Of a stretch of 64,000 nucleotides of DNA, positions 48,266-57,396 are shown in pieces (the stretch's first letter is position 1; every line of letters starts with the position of its first letter). The position numbers and the translations under genes were made by a program. Source of the stretch: Peptococcaceae bacterium BICA1-8 (lineage in GTDB: Bacteria; Bacillota; Peptococcia; Peptococcales; BICA1-8); assembly GCA_000802045.1 (NCBI GenBank), contig JUEF01000014.1, positions 52,943-116,942 of the forward strand, read 5' to 3'. The notes below the pieces were generated by a model that was not told the origin of the DNA, ran no database searches, and saw nothing but the letters and a program-made list of their open reading frames with translations.

Positions 48266-49678
48266 ATGACCCAGCCTGATCCTGCGATAAGAAAATACAC
48301 TCAAATAACTATTAGTATAGCCTATTTTTTTGTTCCATTTATGGCTAGCGCCCTAAATCTTTCTTTGCCTTCTATTGGTAGGGAATTTGGTGCTAATATT
48401 TATTTATTGAGCTGGGTTACTACGGGATACATATTGGCGGCTGCTGTTTTATTAATTCCCTTTGGGCGCCTATCAGATATCAGAGGGAGAAAGAAGATTT
48501 TCTTTTGGGGGGTTACTTTACTTTCTTTTTCTGCACTTCTTTGTGGCTTCGCTTGGTCACTAGAAGCACTTATTTTTTTTCGTATGTTGCAAGGCACAGG
48601 TGCTTCCATGATTTTCGCAACTGGGATGGCTATTCTTACTTCAGCTTTCCCTCCTCAGGAAAGAGGTAAGGTGCTGGGTATTAATGCTGCTTGTGTTTAT
48701 TTTGGTCAATCGATGGCCCCTGTTTTGGGAGGCAGCCTTACCCATTATTTGGGCTGGCGGTCAATTTTCTTTTTAATGTTTATTGCAGGTCTTTTGATAA
48801 TGTATTTTGTCTTTTTTAAATTGCAAGCAGAATGGGCAGAGGCTTGGGGGGAAAAATATGATACCTCTGGAGCGCTCTTATATTCTACAGGTTTGGTTTT
48901 ATTTATATATGGTCTCTCATCTCTTTCTAAATGGGGAGGTGGCAAGTATCTACTTGTGATAGGTATAATGGTTCTTATTCTCTTTTCCCGTCATGAAGCT
49001 AGAGTGACTCACCCCATCCTTCATGTGGGTCTTTTTACCGAAAATATAACCTTCGCTTTCTCCAATCTGGCAGCACTCATTAATTACAGTGCAACTTTCG
49101 CTACGGCCTTTTTATTATCCATGTATTTACAGGTGTGCAGGGGATATGATGCTCAAATAGCAGGACTAATACTACTTGCACAGCCTATGATTATGGCAAC
49201 TTGTTCACCTTTTATGGGGAGACTTTCCGACCGGATTCAACCCCGTATTGTTGCTTCCTGGGGTATGGCTCTTACTTCCTTGGGACTCATCCTTTTTAGC
49301 TTTTTGCAGGGAGATACTCCTATATGGATTTTGATGATCAATCAGGCTATTATCGGAGTAGGAATTTCCTTATTTATTACACCTAATAATAATGCCATTA
49401 TGAGTTCAGTATCATCTAGGTATTATGGAGTTGCTTCCTCTACAATTGGAACAATGCGACTAACCGGGCAAACTATAAGTATGGCCCTTGTTACTTTAGT
49501 TGTTACACTAATAGCGGGTAATATTGAAATAAATCCTGTGTATGCAGACCTTCTTTTAACAAGTACTAAAGTTTCCTTTATGGCCTTTGCGGTTATCTGT
49601 TTTGGAGGTATCTTTGCTTCCTTGGCAAGAGGAAATTTAAAGGGACGGGCGGGCACCTTAAGCGAAAGCAAGTTATAA
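48266..49678 (+). CDS. MFS transporter, DHA2-like (14-TM drug:H+ antiporter type)
   Basis: ALNLSLPSIGREFGANIYLLSWVTTGYILAAAVLLIPFGRLSDIRGRKKIF; RMLQGTGASMIFATGMAIL. Confidence 0.9.
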   Translation: MTQPDPAIRKYTQITISIAYFFVPFMASALNLSLPSIGREFGANIYLLSWVTTGYILAAAVLLIPFGRLSDIRGRKKIFFWGVTLLSFSALLCGFAWSLEALIFFRMLQGTGASMIFATGMAILTSAFPPQERGKVLGINAACVYFGQSMAPVLGGSLTHYLGWRSIFFLMFIAGLLIMYFVFFKLQAEWAEAWGEKYDTSGALLYSTGLVLFIYGLSSLSKWGGGKYLLVIGIMVLILFSRHEARVTHPILHVGLFTENITFAFSNLAALINYSATFATAFLLSMYLQVCRGYDAQIAGLILLAQPMIMATCSPFMGRLSDRIQPRIVASWGMALTSLGLILFSFLQGDTPIWILMINQAIIGVGISLFITPNNNAIMSSVSSRYYGVASSTIGTMRLTGQTISMALVTLVVTLIAGNIEINPVYADLLLTSTKVSFMAFAVICFGGIFASLARGNLKGRAGTLSESKL

Positions 49679-49716
49679 ATCTTGGCAATTAGATTTCAAT
49701 AACGGGGGTATAAGAA

Positions 49717-51087
49717 ATGGAAGCGAGAATAGTAAAGCAAATAAAAAAAATTGTTGGCCAAGAAAATGTGCTTAGTAATATTGAAGATAGAATTTGCTAT
49801 TCTTATGATGGGACTTTTAAAAGAGGAATTCCTGATATTGTAGTTTTCCCTGGAAATACTGAGCAAGTTGTACATTTAGTTAAATTTGCAAACATAGAAA
49901 AGCTTTCTGTCTTTCCTAGGGGAGCAGGTACTGGACTAAGTGGAGGCTCTATTCCCCAAGATGGTGGTATTGCGTTAGTTTTAACACGCATGAATAAAAT
50001 AAAAGAGATTAATAACCAGGACCTTTTGGCTGTGGTTGAACCCGGGGTTATTACAGGTCATTTGCACGAGGAGGTTGAAAAGCAAGGGTTATTCTATCCT
50101 CCTGATCCTGCAAGCTTAAAAACCTGTACAATGGGTGGTAATGTGGCAGAAAATGCTGGGGGACCAAGGGCCTTTAAATACGGTGTTACTAAAGATTATA
50201 TTTTAGGCATGAAAGTAGTAACACCAACAGGTGAATTAATGCATGTCGGAGGGAGAACGGTAAAAAATGTTACTGGCTATGATTTGACCCGTTTACTAAC
50301 AGGCAGTGAAGGTACATTAGGGATAATTACTGAAATCACAATACGTTTATTACCAAAGCCTAAAGAAAAGAAAACAGCTTTGGTTATTTTTAATACGTTA
50401 GAGGATGCAGCAACAACAGTTACAGCAATTATTTGTGAAGGAGTTATACCTGCTACACTTGAATTAATGGATAAGATAACAATAAATTGTGTAGAAAAAA
50501 ATATAAAAATGGGCTTGCCCCTAGATGCAGAGGCAATATTATTAATCGAAGTTGATGGCTCCGAAGTTCAGGTGATAGAAGAAATCGCTATTATAGAGAA
50601 AGTTTGCAGGAAAAATCTATGTAGAGATGTCCAGGTAGCGTCTTTGCCCGAAGATAGGGAAAGGCTTTGGAAGGCACGAAGGGCAGTGTCCTCAGCTATA
50701 GTTCAGCTTAAACCAACCAAAATTTCTGAAGATGCAACAGTACCTAGAAGTCAGATACCTGAAATGGTAAGGCGTTTACGAGGAATTTCGGAAAAATATA
50801 AGCTCCATTTGCCTGTTTTTGGTCATGCAGGTGATGGAAACCTTCATCCCAATATTTTAGCGGACAAAAATGACCCAGAAGAAATGGAAAGGGTAGAAAA
50901 AGCTGTAGCGGAAATTTTTCAGGCTGCCTTAGATTTAGGGGGGACTCTATCAGGAGAACACGGTATTGGACTAATGAAAAAGCCTTATTTAGAATGGGAG
51001 TTGGGTGAAGTGGGCTTAAAATACCTAAAAGCAATTAAAAGCGCGGTAGACCCTAATAATATTTTAAACCCAGGGAAAGTTTTTTAG
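49717..51087 (+). CDS. glcD: FAD-binding oxidase (GlcD / D-lactate dehydrogenase family)
   Basis: FPRGAGTGLSGGSIP, GGNVAENAGGPRAFKYGVTKDYILG, GHAGDGNLHPNIL, SGEHGIGLMKKPYL, NPNNILNPGKVF-like end. Confidence 0.9.
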   Translation: MEARIVKQIKKIVGQENVLSNIEDRICYSYDGTFKRGIPDIVVFPGNTEQVVHLVKFANIEKLSVFPRGAGTGLSGGSIPQDGGIALVLTRMNKIKEINNQDLLAVVEPGVITGHLHEEVEKQGLFYPPDPASLKTCTMGGNVAENAGGPRAFKYGVTKDYILGMKVVTPTGELMHVGGRTVKNVTGYDLTRLLTGSEGTLGIITEITIRLLPKPKEKKTALVIFNTLEDAATTVTAIICEGVIPATLELMDKITINCVEKNIKMGLPLDAEAILLIEVDGSEVQVIEEIAIIEKVCRKNLCRDVQVASLPEDRERLWKARRAVSSAIVQLKPTKISEDATVPRSQIPEMVRRLRGISEKYKLHLPVFGHAGDGNLHPNILADKNDPEEMERVEKAVAEIFQAALDLGGTLSGEHGIGLMKKPYLEWELGEVGLKYLKAIKSAVDPNNILNPGKVF

Positions 51088-52344
51088 GTGATAAATATGG
51101 ATTATTTAGAAGCTTTAAAAAAGTGCAGCAGATGTGGTGGATGTCAAGCTCATTGTCCTCTTTATACGGAAACTGGGCGAGAAGCCTATGTAGTGCGTGG
51201 TAAAATTGAGCTTTTAGAAAACCTTTTGGCAGGTAAGCTAGAGTGGAACGAAAGATTATCAGATATTTTTTCAGCCTGCCTTTTATGTGGCTCCTGTACA
51301 GAAAACTGTCCTAATGGAGTTATGGGCGATAAGCTTATAAGATCAGCTAGAAAAGATTTGGTTTTAGTTAAAGGTGTACCTATTGTTAAGAAAAATATCT
51401 TTCAACATTTACTCACAAATAATGGCAGATTAAATGCTGTTGGTAAGCTAATTGCACTTTATCAGGTATCGGGCCTACAAAAGCTTGTGCGGGGTACAGG
51501 TCTTTTAAAATTGTTACCTGGTCAGTTAAATAAAATGGAAAGTCTGTTGCCAAAGTTTTCAGGAAGAAGTTTTCGTAATCAGGTGCCTAGAATTAACAAT
51601 GTAGAAAATTCTAAGATAAGAGCTGCCTATTTTACAGGCTGTGTCACTAATTTTGTTAACCATCAGGTGGGCTCTAGTGTTTTAGAAATATTAAAAAGAA
51701 ATAATGTGGAATTAATTATTCCGGAACAGTATTGCTGTGGCGTGCCGGCTGTAGCAAGCGGTGATATGGAAACTGGTAGGATTTTAGCAGAGCGGAACAT
51801 AAATATTTTTACTGAACTTGATGTAGATTATATAATTACTGATTGTGCCAGTTGTTTATCAACGTTTTTAGAATATCCCGAACTTTACGAAAATGAAAAG
51901 GCCCAAAAATTAATTCCCAAATTAATTGATATAAATAGATTTCTTGTGGAAGTTCTAGATATTAAATTAAATCCAAAGGGGTTGGGGAAAAAGGTAACTT
52001 ATCATGACCCTTGTCATCTTAAGAGAATAGAAGGCGGCAAAGAAAGTCCACGGGAGCTGCTTAAAAGATTGAGTCCAGCATATGAATTTGTGGAAATGAA
52101 GGCTGCTGATAAATGCTGTGGTTCTGCAGGTTCTTTCAATTTAACCCATTATGATTTGTCCCAGAAGGTTGCTAAAAATAAGGTAGACTCGGTTTCGGAA
52201 TGCGGTGCTTTAGTTGTTGCGACAGCTTGTCCCTCGTGCATGATGCAGCTAGAGCATAGCATAGCGAAAAGAACTAATTCCATAACGGTTAAACATGTTG
52301 TGGAGCTGGTGGCTGAGTCTTTAAGAAGTGAAATGAATAGTTAG
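51088..52344 (+). CDS. glcF: (Fe-S)-binding protein, GlcF / heterodisulfide-reductase-D-like
   Basis: CSRCGGCQAHCPLY, CLLCGSCTENCPNG, two CCG domains (YCCGVP; CCGSAG). Confidence 0.88.
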   Translation: MINMDYLEALKKCSRCGGCQAHCPLYTETGREAYVVRGKIELLENLLAGKLEWNERLSDIFSACLLCGSCTENCPNGVMGDKLIRSARKDLVLVKGVPIVKKNIFQHLLTNNGRLNAVGKLIALYQVSGLQKLVRGTGLLKLLPGQLNKMESLLPKFSGRSFRNQVPRINNVENSKIRAAYFTGCVTNFVNHQVGSSVLEILKRNNVELIIPEQYCCGVPAVASGDMETGRILAERNINIFTELDVDYIITDCASCLSTFLEYPELYENEKAQKLIPKLIDINRFLVEVLDIKLNPKGLGKKVTYHDPCHLKRIEGGKESPRELLKRLSPAYEFVEMKAADKCCGSAGSFNLTHYDLSQKVAKNKVDSVSECGALVVATACPSCMMQLEHSIAKRTNSITVKHVVELVAESLRSEMNS

Positions 52345-52443
52345 TTAGTGAAAGAAGGTGTATTCGCCGGCACTAAAGAGTATAAAAGATATGTCGATTA
52401 GCTATTGAATAAGCATATAAATGAGCTAGGAGGGGTCTTAGAA

Positions 52444-52921
52444 ATGCATGCTTTAGAAAAAATATTAGCTAGTCATGCGGGGGTTAATCAAGTTGTTTCC
52501 GGGGAAATAATTAAAGCAAAAATAGATTTAGCTGAAGTCAATGATCTGTACCTACAGACTATCTATTCCTTTTATGAAATGGGCGGTAAAAAGGTTTGGG
52601 ATAAGGATAAGGTTTGTTTTGTTTTTGACCACTATGCACCAGCCCCTACTATTAAAACAGCCCAAATTTATAAAGAAATGCGGCAGTTTGTTGAGCAGAA
52701 TAATTTGACACATCACTTTGACATAAATACAGGTGTGTCATCAGGTTATGCCAGAGGCTGGCTTGGTATATCCCGGTATGATTTTAGTTGCTACAGATTC
52801 CCATACTACTACCCATGGTGCTTTTGGATGGGAGAAATTATCTGATTATGTCCTGGAAATACTAAATAATGGTGGAATAAAACCTTTATTTACTAAAAAA
52901 ACTTCAAAGTCTAATAAGTAA
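52444..52921 (+). pseudogene. Decayed LeuC::LeuD hybrid (fourth aconitase-like module, internal deletion plus frameshift)
   Basis: N-terminal part nearly identical to module 3 LeuC (MHALEKILASHAGVNQVVSGEIIKAKIDLAEVNDLYLQTIYSFYEMGGKKVWDKDKVCFVFDHYAPAPTIKTAQIYKEM), a 1-nt frameshift near 52735, continues in the other frame ([32 protein letters not shown]), then jumps to a LeuD C-terminus ([23 protein letters not shown]). Confidence 0.92.
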
Positions 52922-52927
52922 TAACTC

Positions 52928-52957
52928 AAAGCACTAAGATAATTATTAGTGCTTTTT
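52928..52957 (+). terminator. Rho-independent terminator after the LeuCD remnant
   Basis: aaagcactaa gataattat tagtgctttttctttt. Confidence 0.75.
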
Positions 52958-53006
52958 CTTTAACTATTTAGATGATTTAAGTTAATAAATAATATAATAA
53001 ATAAAA

Positions 53007-53495
53007 TTATAATTGACCTTTATAATATCTAGCCATATCTAACTCTAGCTCATGTAATTTTTGTACTCGACGTCTAAATTGGGGTTCTGTGCTAAATTCC
53101 GCTTCTAAAAAAGCTTGTATTAAATCTTTTGCTAACCACGAACCAATTATTTTTGCTCCTATACACATAACATTAACATTATCATGCTCTACACACTGAT
53201 GAGCTGAATGAATATCATGGCATAATGCTGCTCTTATGCCTGGCACTTTATTAGCTGCAATACTGGCTCCTACTCCTGTTCCGCACACCATTAGACCCCG
53301 ATTAGCCTCACCATTGAGCACAGAATTGCAAACTAATTTTGCAATATCTGGGAAATCTACAGGTTCAGGTGTATAACTTCCGTGGTCAATAACTTTTACA
53401 CCTATGCCCTCTAAATAATCAACTACTTCAAATTTTAATGGAAAACCTGCATGGTCACAACCTAAAGAAATAATCACAATTATCACCCTTTTCAA
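53007..53495 (-). CDS. rpiB: RpiB/LacAB family sugar-phosphate isomerase
   Basis: ISLGCDHAGFPLKFEVVDYL, GLMVCGTGVGASIAANKVPGIRAALCHD, EHDNVNVMCIGAKIIG. Confidence 0.9.
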   Translation of the reverse strand: MKRVIIVIISLGCDHAGFPLKFEVVDYLEGIGVKVIDHGSYTPEPVDFPDIAKLVCNSVLNGEANRGLMVCGTGVGASIAANKVPGIRAALCHDIHSAHQCVEHDNVNVMCIGAKIIGSWLAKDLIQAFLEAEFSTEPQFRRRVQKLHELELDMARYYKGQL

Positions 53496-53548
53496 GAAAA
53501 TTTTAAAAATTAGTTGTAAAAATAGAACTTGTTTTATAAAATATAATT

Positions 53549-53564
53549 TGTAAACGTTTTCTTA
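53549..53564. promoter_or_regulatory. LacI/CcpA-type operator-like site in rpiB-rbsK divergent region
   Basis: TGTAAACGTTTTCTTA, matching the site at 54617-54632 in all but two positions. Confidence 0.55.
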
Positions 53565-53617
53565 ATTAATTTACCTTAGAAATTTGTTGTTTGTCAATAT
53601 ATAAAGTAGGTGAAAGA

Positions 53618-54529
53618 ATGAATGATCAAGATATGAAAATTGTAGTTATAGGTAGTATCAATATGGATCTGGTTATTATGGCTCCTAGGCTACCAAGTTG
53701 TGGGGAAACTATTTTGGGTACAGATTTTTTTACTAATCCGGGAGGAAAGGGTGCAAACCAAGCAGTTGCTGCGGCTAGATTAGGGGCAAATGTAGAAATG
53801 ATAGGCTGTGTTGGCAATGATCCTTTTGGTCAGGAACTAATTGCAAATTTACAAAACGAAAAAGTAGGTATTTCAAATATAAAAATCTGTAATGAGAGTC
53901 CAACAGGGATAGCTGTTATTACAGTAGACCAAGAAGGGCAAAATACAATAGTTGTTTCTTCAGGTGCAAATAAAAAAGTAGGTATTAATTTATTGCAGCA
54001 AGGAGAGGAAGCTATTAAACAAGCAGATATTGTTTTGATACAATTAGAAATTCCATTGGCTACAGTTTATGAAGCAATAAAATTAACAAAAAGATACAAT
54101 AAATTTGTTATTCTTAATCCGGCACCAGCTTTAGAAATAGATACAGAGATTTTGAAATTGGTTGATATAATTACACCCAATAAAACTGAGGGTAATATAT
54201 TAACCAACACGGCGCTTAGTTTGAAAAAGAATGAAGAAGAGGTTATTAAAAGGTTGTTAAAAATGGGAGTAAAAAATGTTGTTATGACCTGTGGTGGTGA
54301 AGGGGTAATTTACAATGATAATGATGATATACAGAGAATTCCAGCATATCCCGTTAAAGTTGTTGACACAACTGCAGCCGGAGATTGTTTCAATGCGGCA
54401 TTAGCAGTGGCGATAACAGAAGGGAATTCTTTATCACAGGCTGTTGATTACGCCCAGAAAGTAGCTAGTTTTGCAGTTTCCCACAAAGGTGCCCAACAAT
54501 CACTGCCTTTTAGAAAGCAGCTACTATAA
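53618..54529 (+). CDS. rbsK: Ribokinase / PfkB family kinase
   Basis: IGSINMDLVIMAPRLPSCGETILG, NPGGKGANQAVAAARLGA, VDTTAAGDCFNAALAVA. Confidence 0.9.
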   Translation: MNDQDMKIVVIGSINMDLVIMAPRLPSCGETILGTDFFTNPGGKGANQAVAAARLGANVEMIGCVGNDPFGQELIANLQNEKVGISNIKICNESPTGIAVITVDQEGQNTIVVSSGANKKVGINLLQQGEEAIKQADIVLIQLEIPLATVYEAIKLTKRYNKFVILNPAPALEIDTEILKLVDIITPNKTEGNILTNTALSLKKNEEEVIKRLLKMGVKNVVMTCGGEGVIYNDNDDIQRIPAYPVKVVDTTAAGDCFNAALAVAITEGNSLSQAVDYAQKVASFAVSHKGAQQSLPFRKQLL

Positions 54530-54616
54530 GAATATGTTATCAAAAAACAATAAAAAAATGAAAAAAATAAATTAAAATAAAAAGGATTTCAAAATTTAAC
54601 CTAGAATATTAATTTA

Positions 54617-54632
54617 TGAAAACGATTACTTA
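54617..54632. promoter_or_regulatory. LacI/CcpA-type operator-like site upstream of 3-HIBDH-like gene
   Basis: TGAAAACGATTACTTA. Confidence 0.5.
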
Positions 54633-54769
54633 CATGCAAATGGGAATATTCGCACTTTTTGAACTATTACAACAAGGTGAAATTATTTAATAAAAAGGAG
54701 GGATAAAATTAAAAAAAATTAAAGTAAAAAAGCAATGCCATTGATTATTTAACAGTAGGGAGGAATTTA

Positions 54770-55672
54770 ATGAACATAGCATATCTTGCCATAGGAGCCA
54801 TGGGAGTTCGCATGTCGGCGAATCTACTTAAGGCGGGTCATAATTTAAAGGTATGGAATCGGCCAGGAAGCAAAAATGGTGACCATAATATAGCAATTCT
54901 TATAGAAAAGGGTGCTATTGCATGCGACACGATTGCCGAAGCTGTTGAAAATTGTGAAATTATAGGTATGTGTATTACTGATGATGAAGCAGTATGCCAA
55001 GTGATCGAAGCAGCATTGCCAAAACTATTAAATGGAGCTATCTTACTCGATCATAGCACCATTTTGCCTCAAACATCTATATCTTTGGCAGAGAAGTTAA
55101 AAAAACAGGGCGTTGATTTCTTAGATGCTCCTATAAGCGGTGGGGAACAGGGAGCAGAAGAAGGTACCCTTACTATTATGATTGGTGGGGAAAAAGATGC
55201 ATTCCTCCGAGCAGCCCCTTATTTTGAGGTTGTTTCCAATAACTATGTATATATGGGTGAAAGCGGTAGGGGTTCCATCACAAAGCTGATCAATCAACAC
55301 TTAGCGGGAGTTGGGCAGGCTGTAGTATGTGAGGCTGTTATGCTTGCTAAAAATGCAAAAATTGATATTGACTCTTTATATCGTGTGATAATGAAATCAT
55401 GGGGACGTAGTTTTGTATTTGAGCGTTCGGTAATAGAGCGGCTGAAAGATAGCACTTTTTATCCCACCTATGCGCCGAGCGAAATGATGAACAAAGATCT
55501 GCATCATGTTTTAGCAATCGCCGAAGATTTGCATTCGCCGAGTTTATTTGCGAATCTGGCCTCGGATATATTCCAAAAAAATGTAGATGCGGGTCGTGGC
55601 AAATGGGATCACTCTAGTATCATTTTGAGTATGGGCAATGGAAAGAATGAAGACCCGCTCCTAGAGGAATAG
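54770..55672 (+). CDS. 3-hydroxyisobutyrate dehydrogenase-family NAD(P)-dependent oxidoreductase
   Basis: AIGAMGVRMSANLLKAGHNLKVWNR, LDAPISGGEQGAEEGTLTIMIGG, GSITKLINQHLAG. Confidence 0.88.
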   Translation: MNIAYLAIGAMGVRMSANLLKAGHNLKVWNRPGSKNGDHNIAILIEKGAIACDTIAEAVENCEIIGMCITDDEAVCQVIEAALPKLLNGAILLDHSTILPQTSISLAEKLKKQGVDFLDAPISGGEQGAEEGTLTIMIGGEKDAFLRAAPYFEVVSNNYVYMGESGRGSITKLINQHLAGVGQAVVCEAVMLAKNAKIDIDSLYRVIMKSWGRSFVFERSVIERLKDSTFYPTYAPSEMMNKDLHHVLAIAEDLHSPSLFANLASDIFQKNVDAGRGKWDHSSIILSMGNGKNEDPLLEE

Positions 55673-55810
55673 GAACATTTTACAATACTTCTTCTTATAG
55701 ATGTTCCTAAGATTGAGGGTGTAAATTTATATACGAGAGGAGGAGAGGAGAGTCCGAGATCTAAGTTTTAAAACCACGTTATATTCTATTTAAATAAGGG
55801 GGTAAAAAGA

Positions 55811-56812
55811 ATGAAAAAATTTCTCTGTATTTTGTTAATTACATTTTTAGCTTTATCAGTAATTGGTTGTGGTGCTAAACAAGAAGCACCAAAGAAAGAA
55901 GAGCCTGCAAAAATTAATTATCCAACTAAACCTATTGAAATAATAGTTCCTTATGCAGCAGGTGGTGGGCAAGATGTTACTTCTAGGTTGACTGCTAAAT
56001 ATATGGTTAAATACTTACCAGAAGGTGCAAAAGTTATAGTTAGTAATATTAATGCCGGTGGTGGTGTAGCTGGGGCTACGGCTATTGCTTTAGCTAAACC
56101 AGACGGGTACCAAATTGGGGCTCTTGTGCCATTTCAATTAACTGACCAATTTATTATGAAGGGTATACCGTATAATGAAAATAGTTTCTATCCAATAGCC
56201 TTTTGCTCTTCAGATGGAAATTTCGTTGTTGTTAGGAAAGACCTAGGCGTTAAAAACATGGAAGAGTTCATTGCACTAGCCAAGCAAAAACCAGGTGAAA
56301 TCACAATGGGTATGGGTGGAGCTTGGAATGTTCATGATTTCTTAAGACTTAAACTAGAACAAGCAACAGGTGCTCAATTCCAAAGAATGCCTTTTAATGG
56401 TGGAGCTCTAGCTTTGGCAGCAGTTGCTGGCGGTAATGCTGATAGCGCCAGCCAGTCTATCTCTGAGGCTTTGGCAGCAATGGAAGCAGGTCAAGTAATT
56501 GCGTTAGCCGTAACAGATCCTGAAAGGACTCCGTTGGCACCAGAAATCCCAACACTTAAAGAATCCGGGATTGATTTAGTCCATGCTCAATGGCGTGCAT
56601 TTACTGTTCCACCTGAAACACCACAAGAAATTAAAGATATTCTAAACGAGGTCTTTAAAAAAGTATTCAATGATCCAGAATGGATTGCAGAGGCTAAAAA
56701 GGCTGGTTTAAATCCAATCTATATAGGTGGGCAAGAGGCTGTTGATTTCTACAATAGTGACTTTACAGTTTATAAAAACCTAATTAATAAATTGGGGATC
56801 CAACCTCAATAA
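55811..56812 (+). CDS. tctC: TctC family substrate-binding lipoprotein (second TTT system)
   Basis: Lipobox VIGCGAK; YPTKPIEIIVPYAAGGGQDVTSR. Confidence 0.9.
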   Translation: MKKFLCILLITFLALSVIGCGAKQEAPKKEEPAKINYPTKPIEIIVPYAAGGGQDVTSRLTAKYMVKYLPEGAKVIVSNINAGGGVAGATAIALAKPDGYQIGALVPFQLTDQFIMKGIPYNENSFYPIAFCSSDGNFVVVRKDLGVKNMEEFIALAKQKPGEITMGMGGAWNVHDFLRLKLEQATGAQFQRMPFNGGALALAAVAGGNADSASQSISEALAAMEAGQVIALAVTDPERTPLAPEIPTLKESGIDLVHAQWRAFTVPPETPQEIKDILNEVFKKVFNDPEWIAEAKKAGLNPIYIGGQEAVDFYNSDFTVYKNLINKLGIQPQ

Positions 56813-56847
56813 GAATAAAATAAAAGCCGTGTAATATTCTAAATATG

Positions 56848-56894
56848 GGGCCTAAGCTAACAATTCCCAATTTTGTGCTATCATGCTTAGGCCC
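56848..56894 (+). terminator. Intercistronic hairpin between tctC and tctB
   Basis: gggcctaagc ... gcttaggccc, 10-bp perfect arms. Confidence 0.55.
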
Positions 56895-56937
56895 TATTAA
56901 ATTATTGGTTATTATTTTTGATAAGGAGGGGGTTAAT

Positions 56938-57384
56938 ATTTTCACTAAAATGGGAAGCAAAGTTGATGTTTTGTTAGCTATTGGTTTATTAATTGTAGAA
57001 GTTTTCCTCTGGGTATATATTGGGGATGCTCCCCAGTCGGCACGCTCCTATCCACGAGCCCTCTTAGATATTGCATTTATCTTAACACTCATCTTACTAT
57101 TCACTTCATTTAGGAAAAAGGTTCAAGAGGCAAAGCCGGGGTCGTTGTTTAATAACCAAGTACTTCTGATTATGCTAATTACAGGTGTTTATATTGCAGT
57201 TTTAAACTATTTAGGGTTTGCCTTATCTACACTTATATATATATTTGGAGTTATGTGGTATCTAGGTATTCGAAAAAAAATAATGTTAATCCTTGTGCCA
57301 ACGCTAACTACATTATTTGTTTATTTAGTTTTTAATCAACTTCTCTTGGTATTATTACCCGAAGGCATATTTTTTGGCGGATAA
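56938..57384 (+). CDS. tctB: TctB small permease, probable ATT start (ORF track start at 56845 lies next to a hairpin)
   Basis: Hydrophobic small protein between TctC and TctA. GGAGG at 56925-56929 is 8 nt upstream of in-frame ATT 56938; the next in-frame ATG (56950) is about 20 nt away. Confidence 0.75.
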   Translation: MFTKMGSKVDVLLAIGLLIVEVFLWVYIGDAPQSARSYPRALLDIAFILTLILLFTSFRKKVQEAKPGSLFNNQVLLIMLITGVYIAVLNYLGFALSTLIYIFGVMWYLGIRKKIMLILVPTLTTLFVYLVFNQLLLVLLPEGIFFGG

Positions 57385-57396
57385 GGGGGTTAAGTT

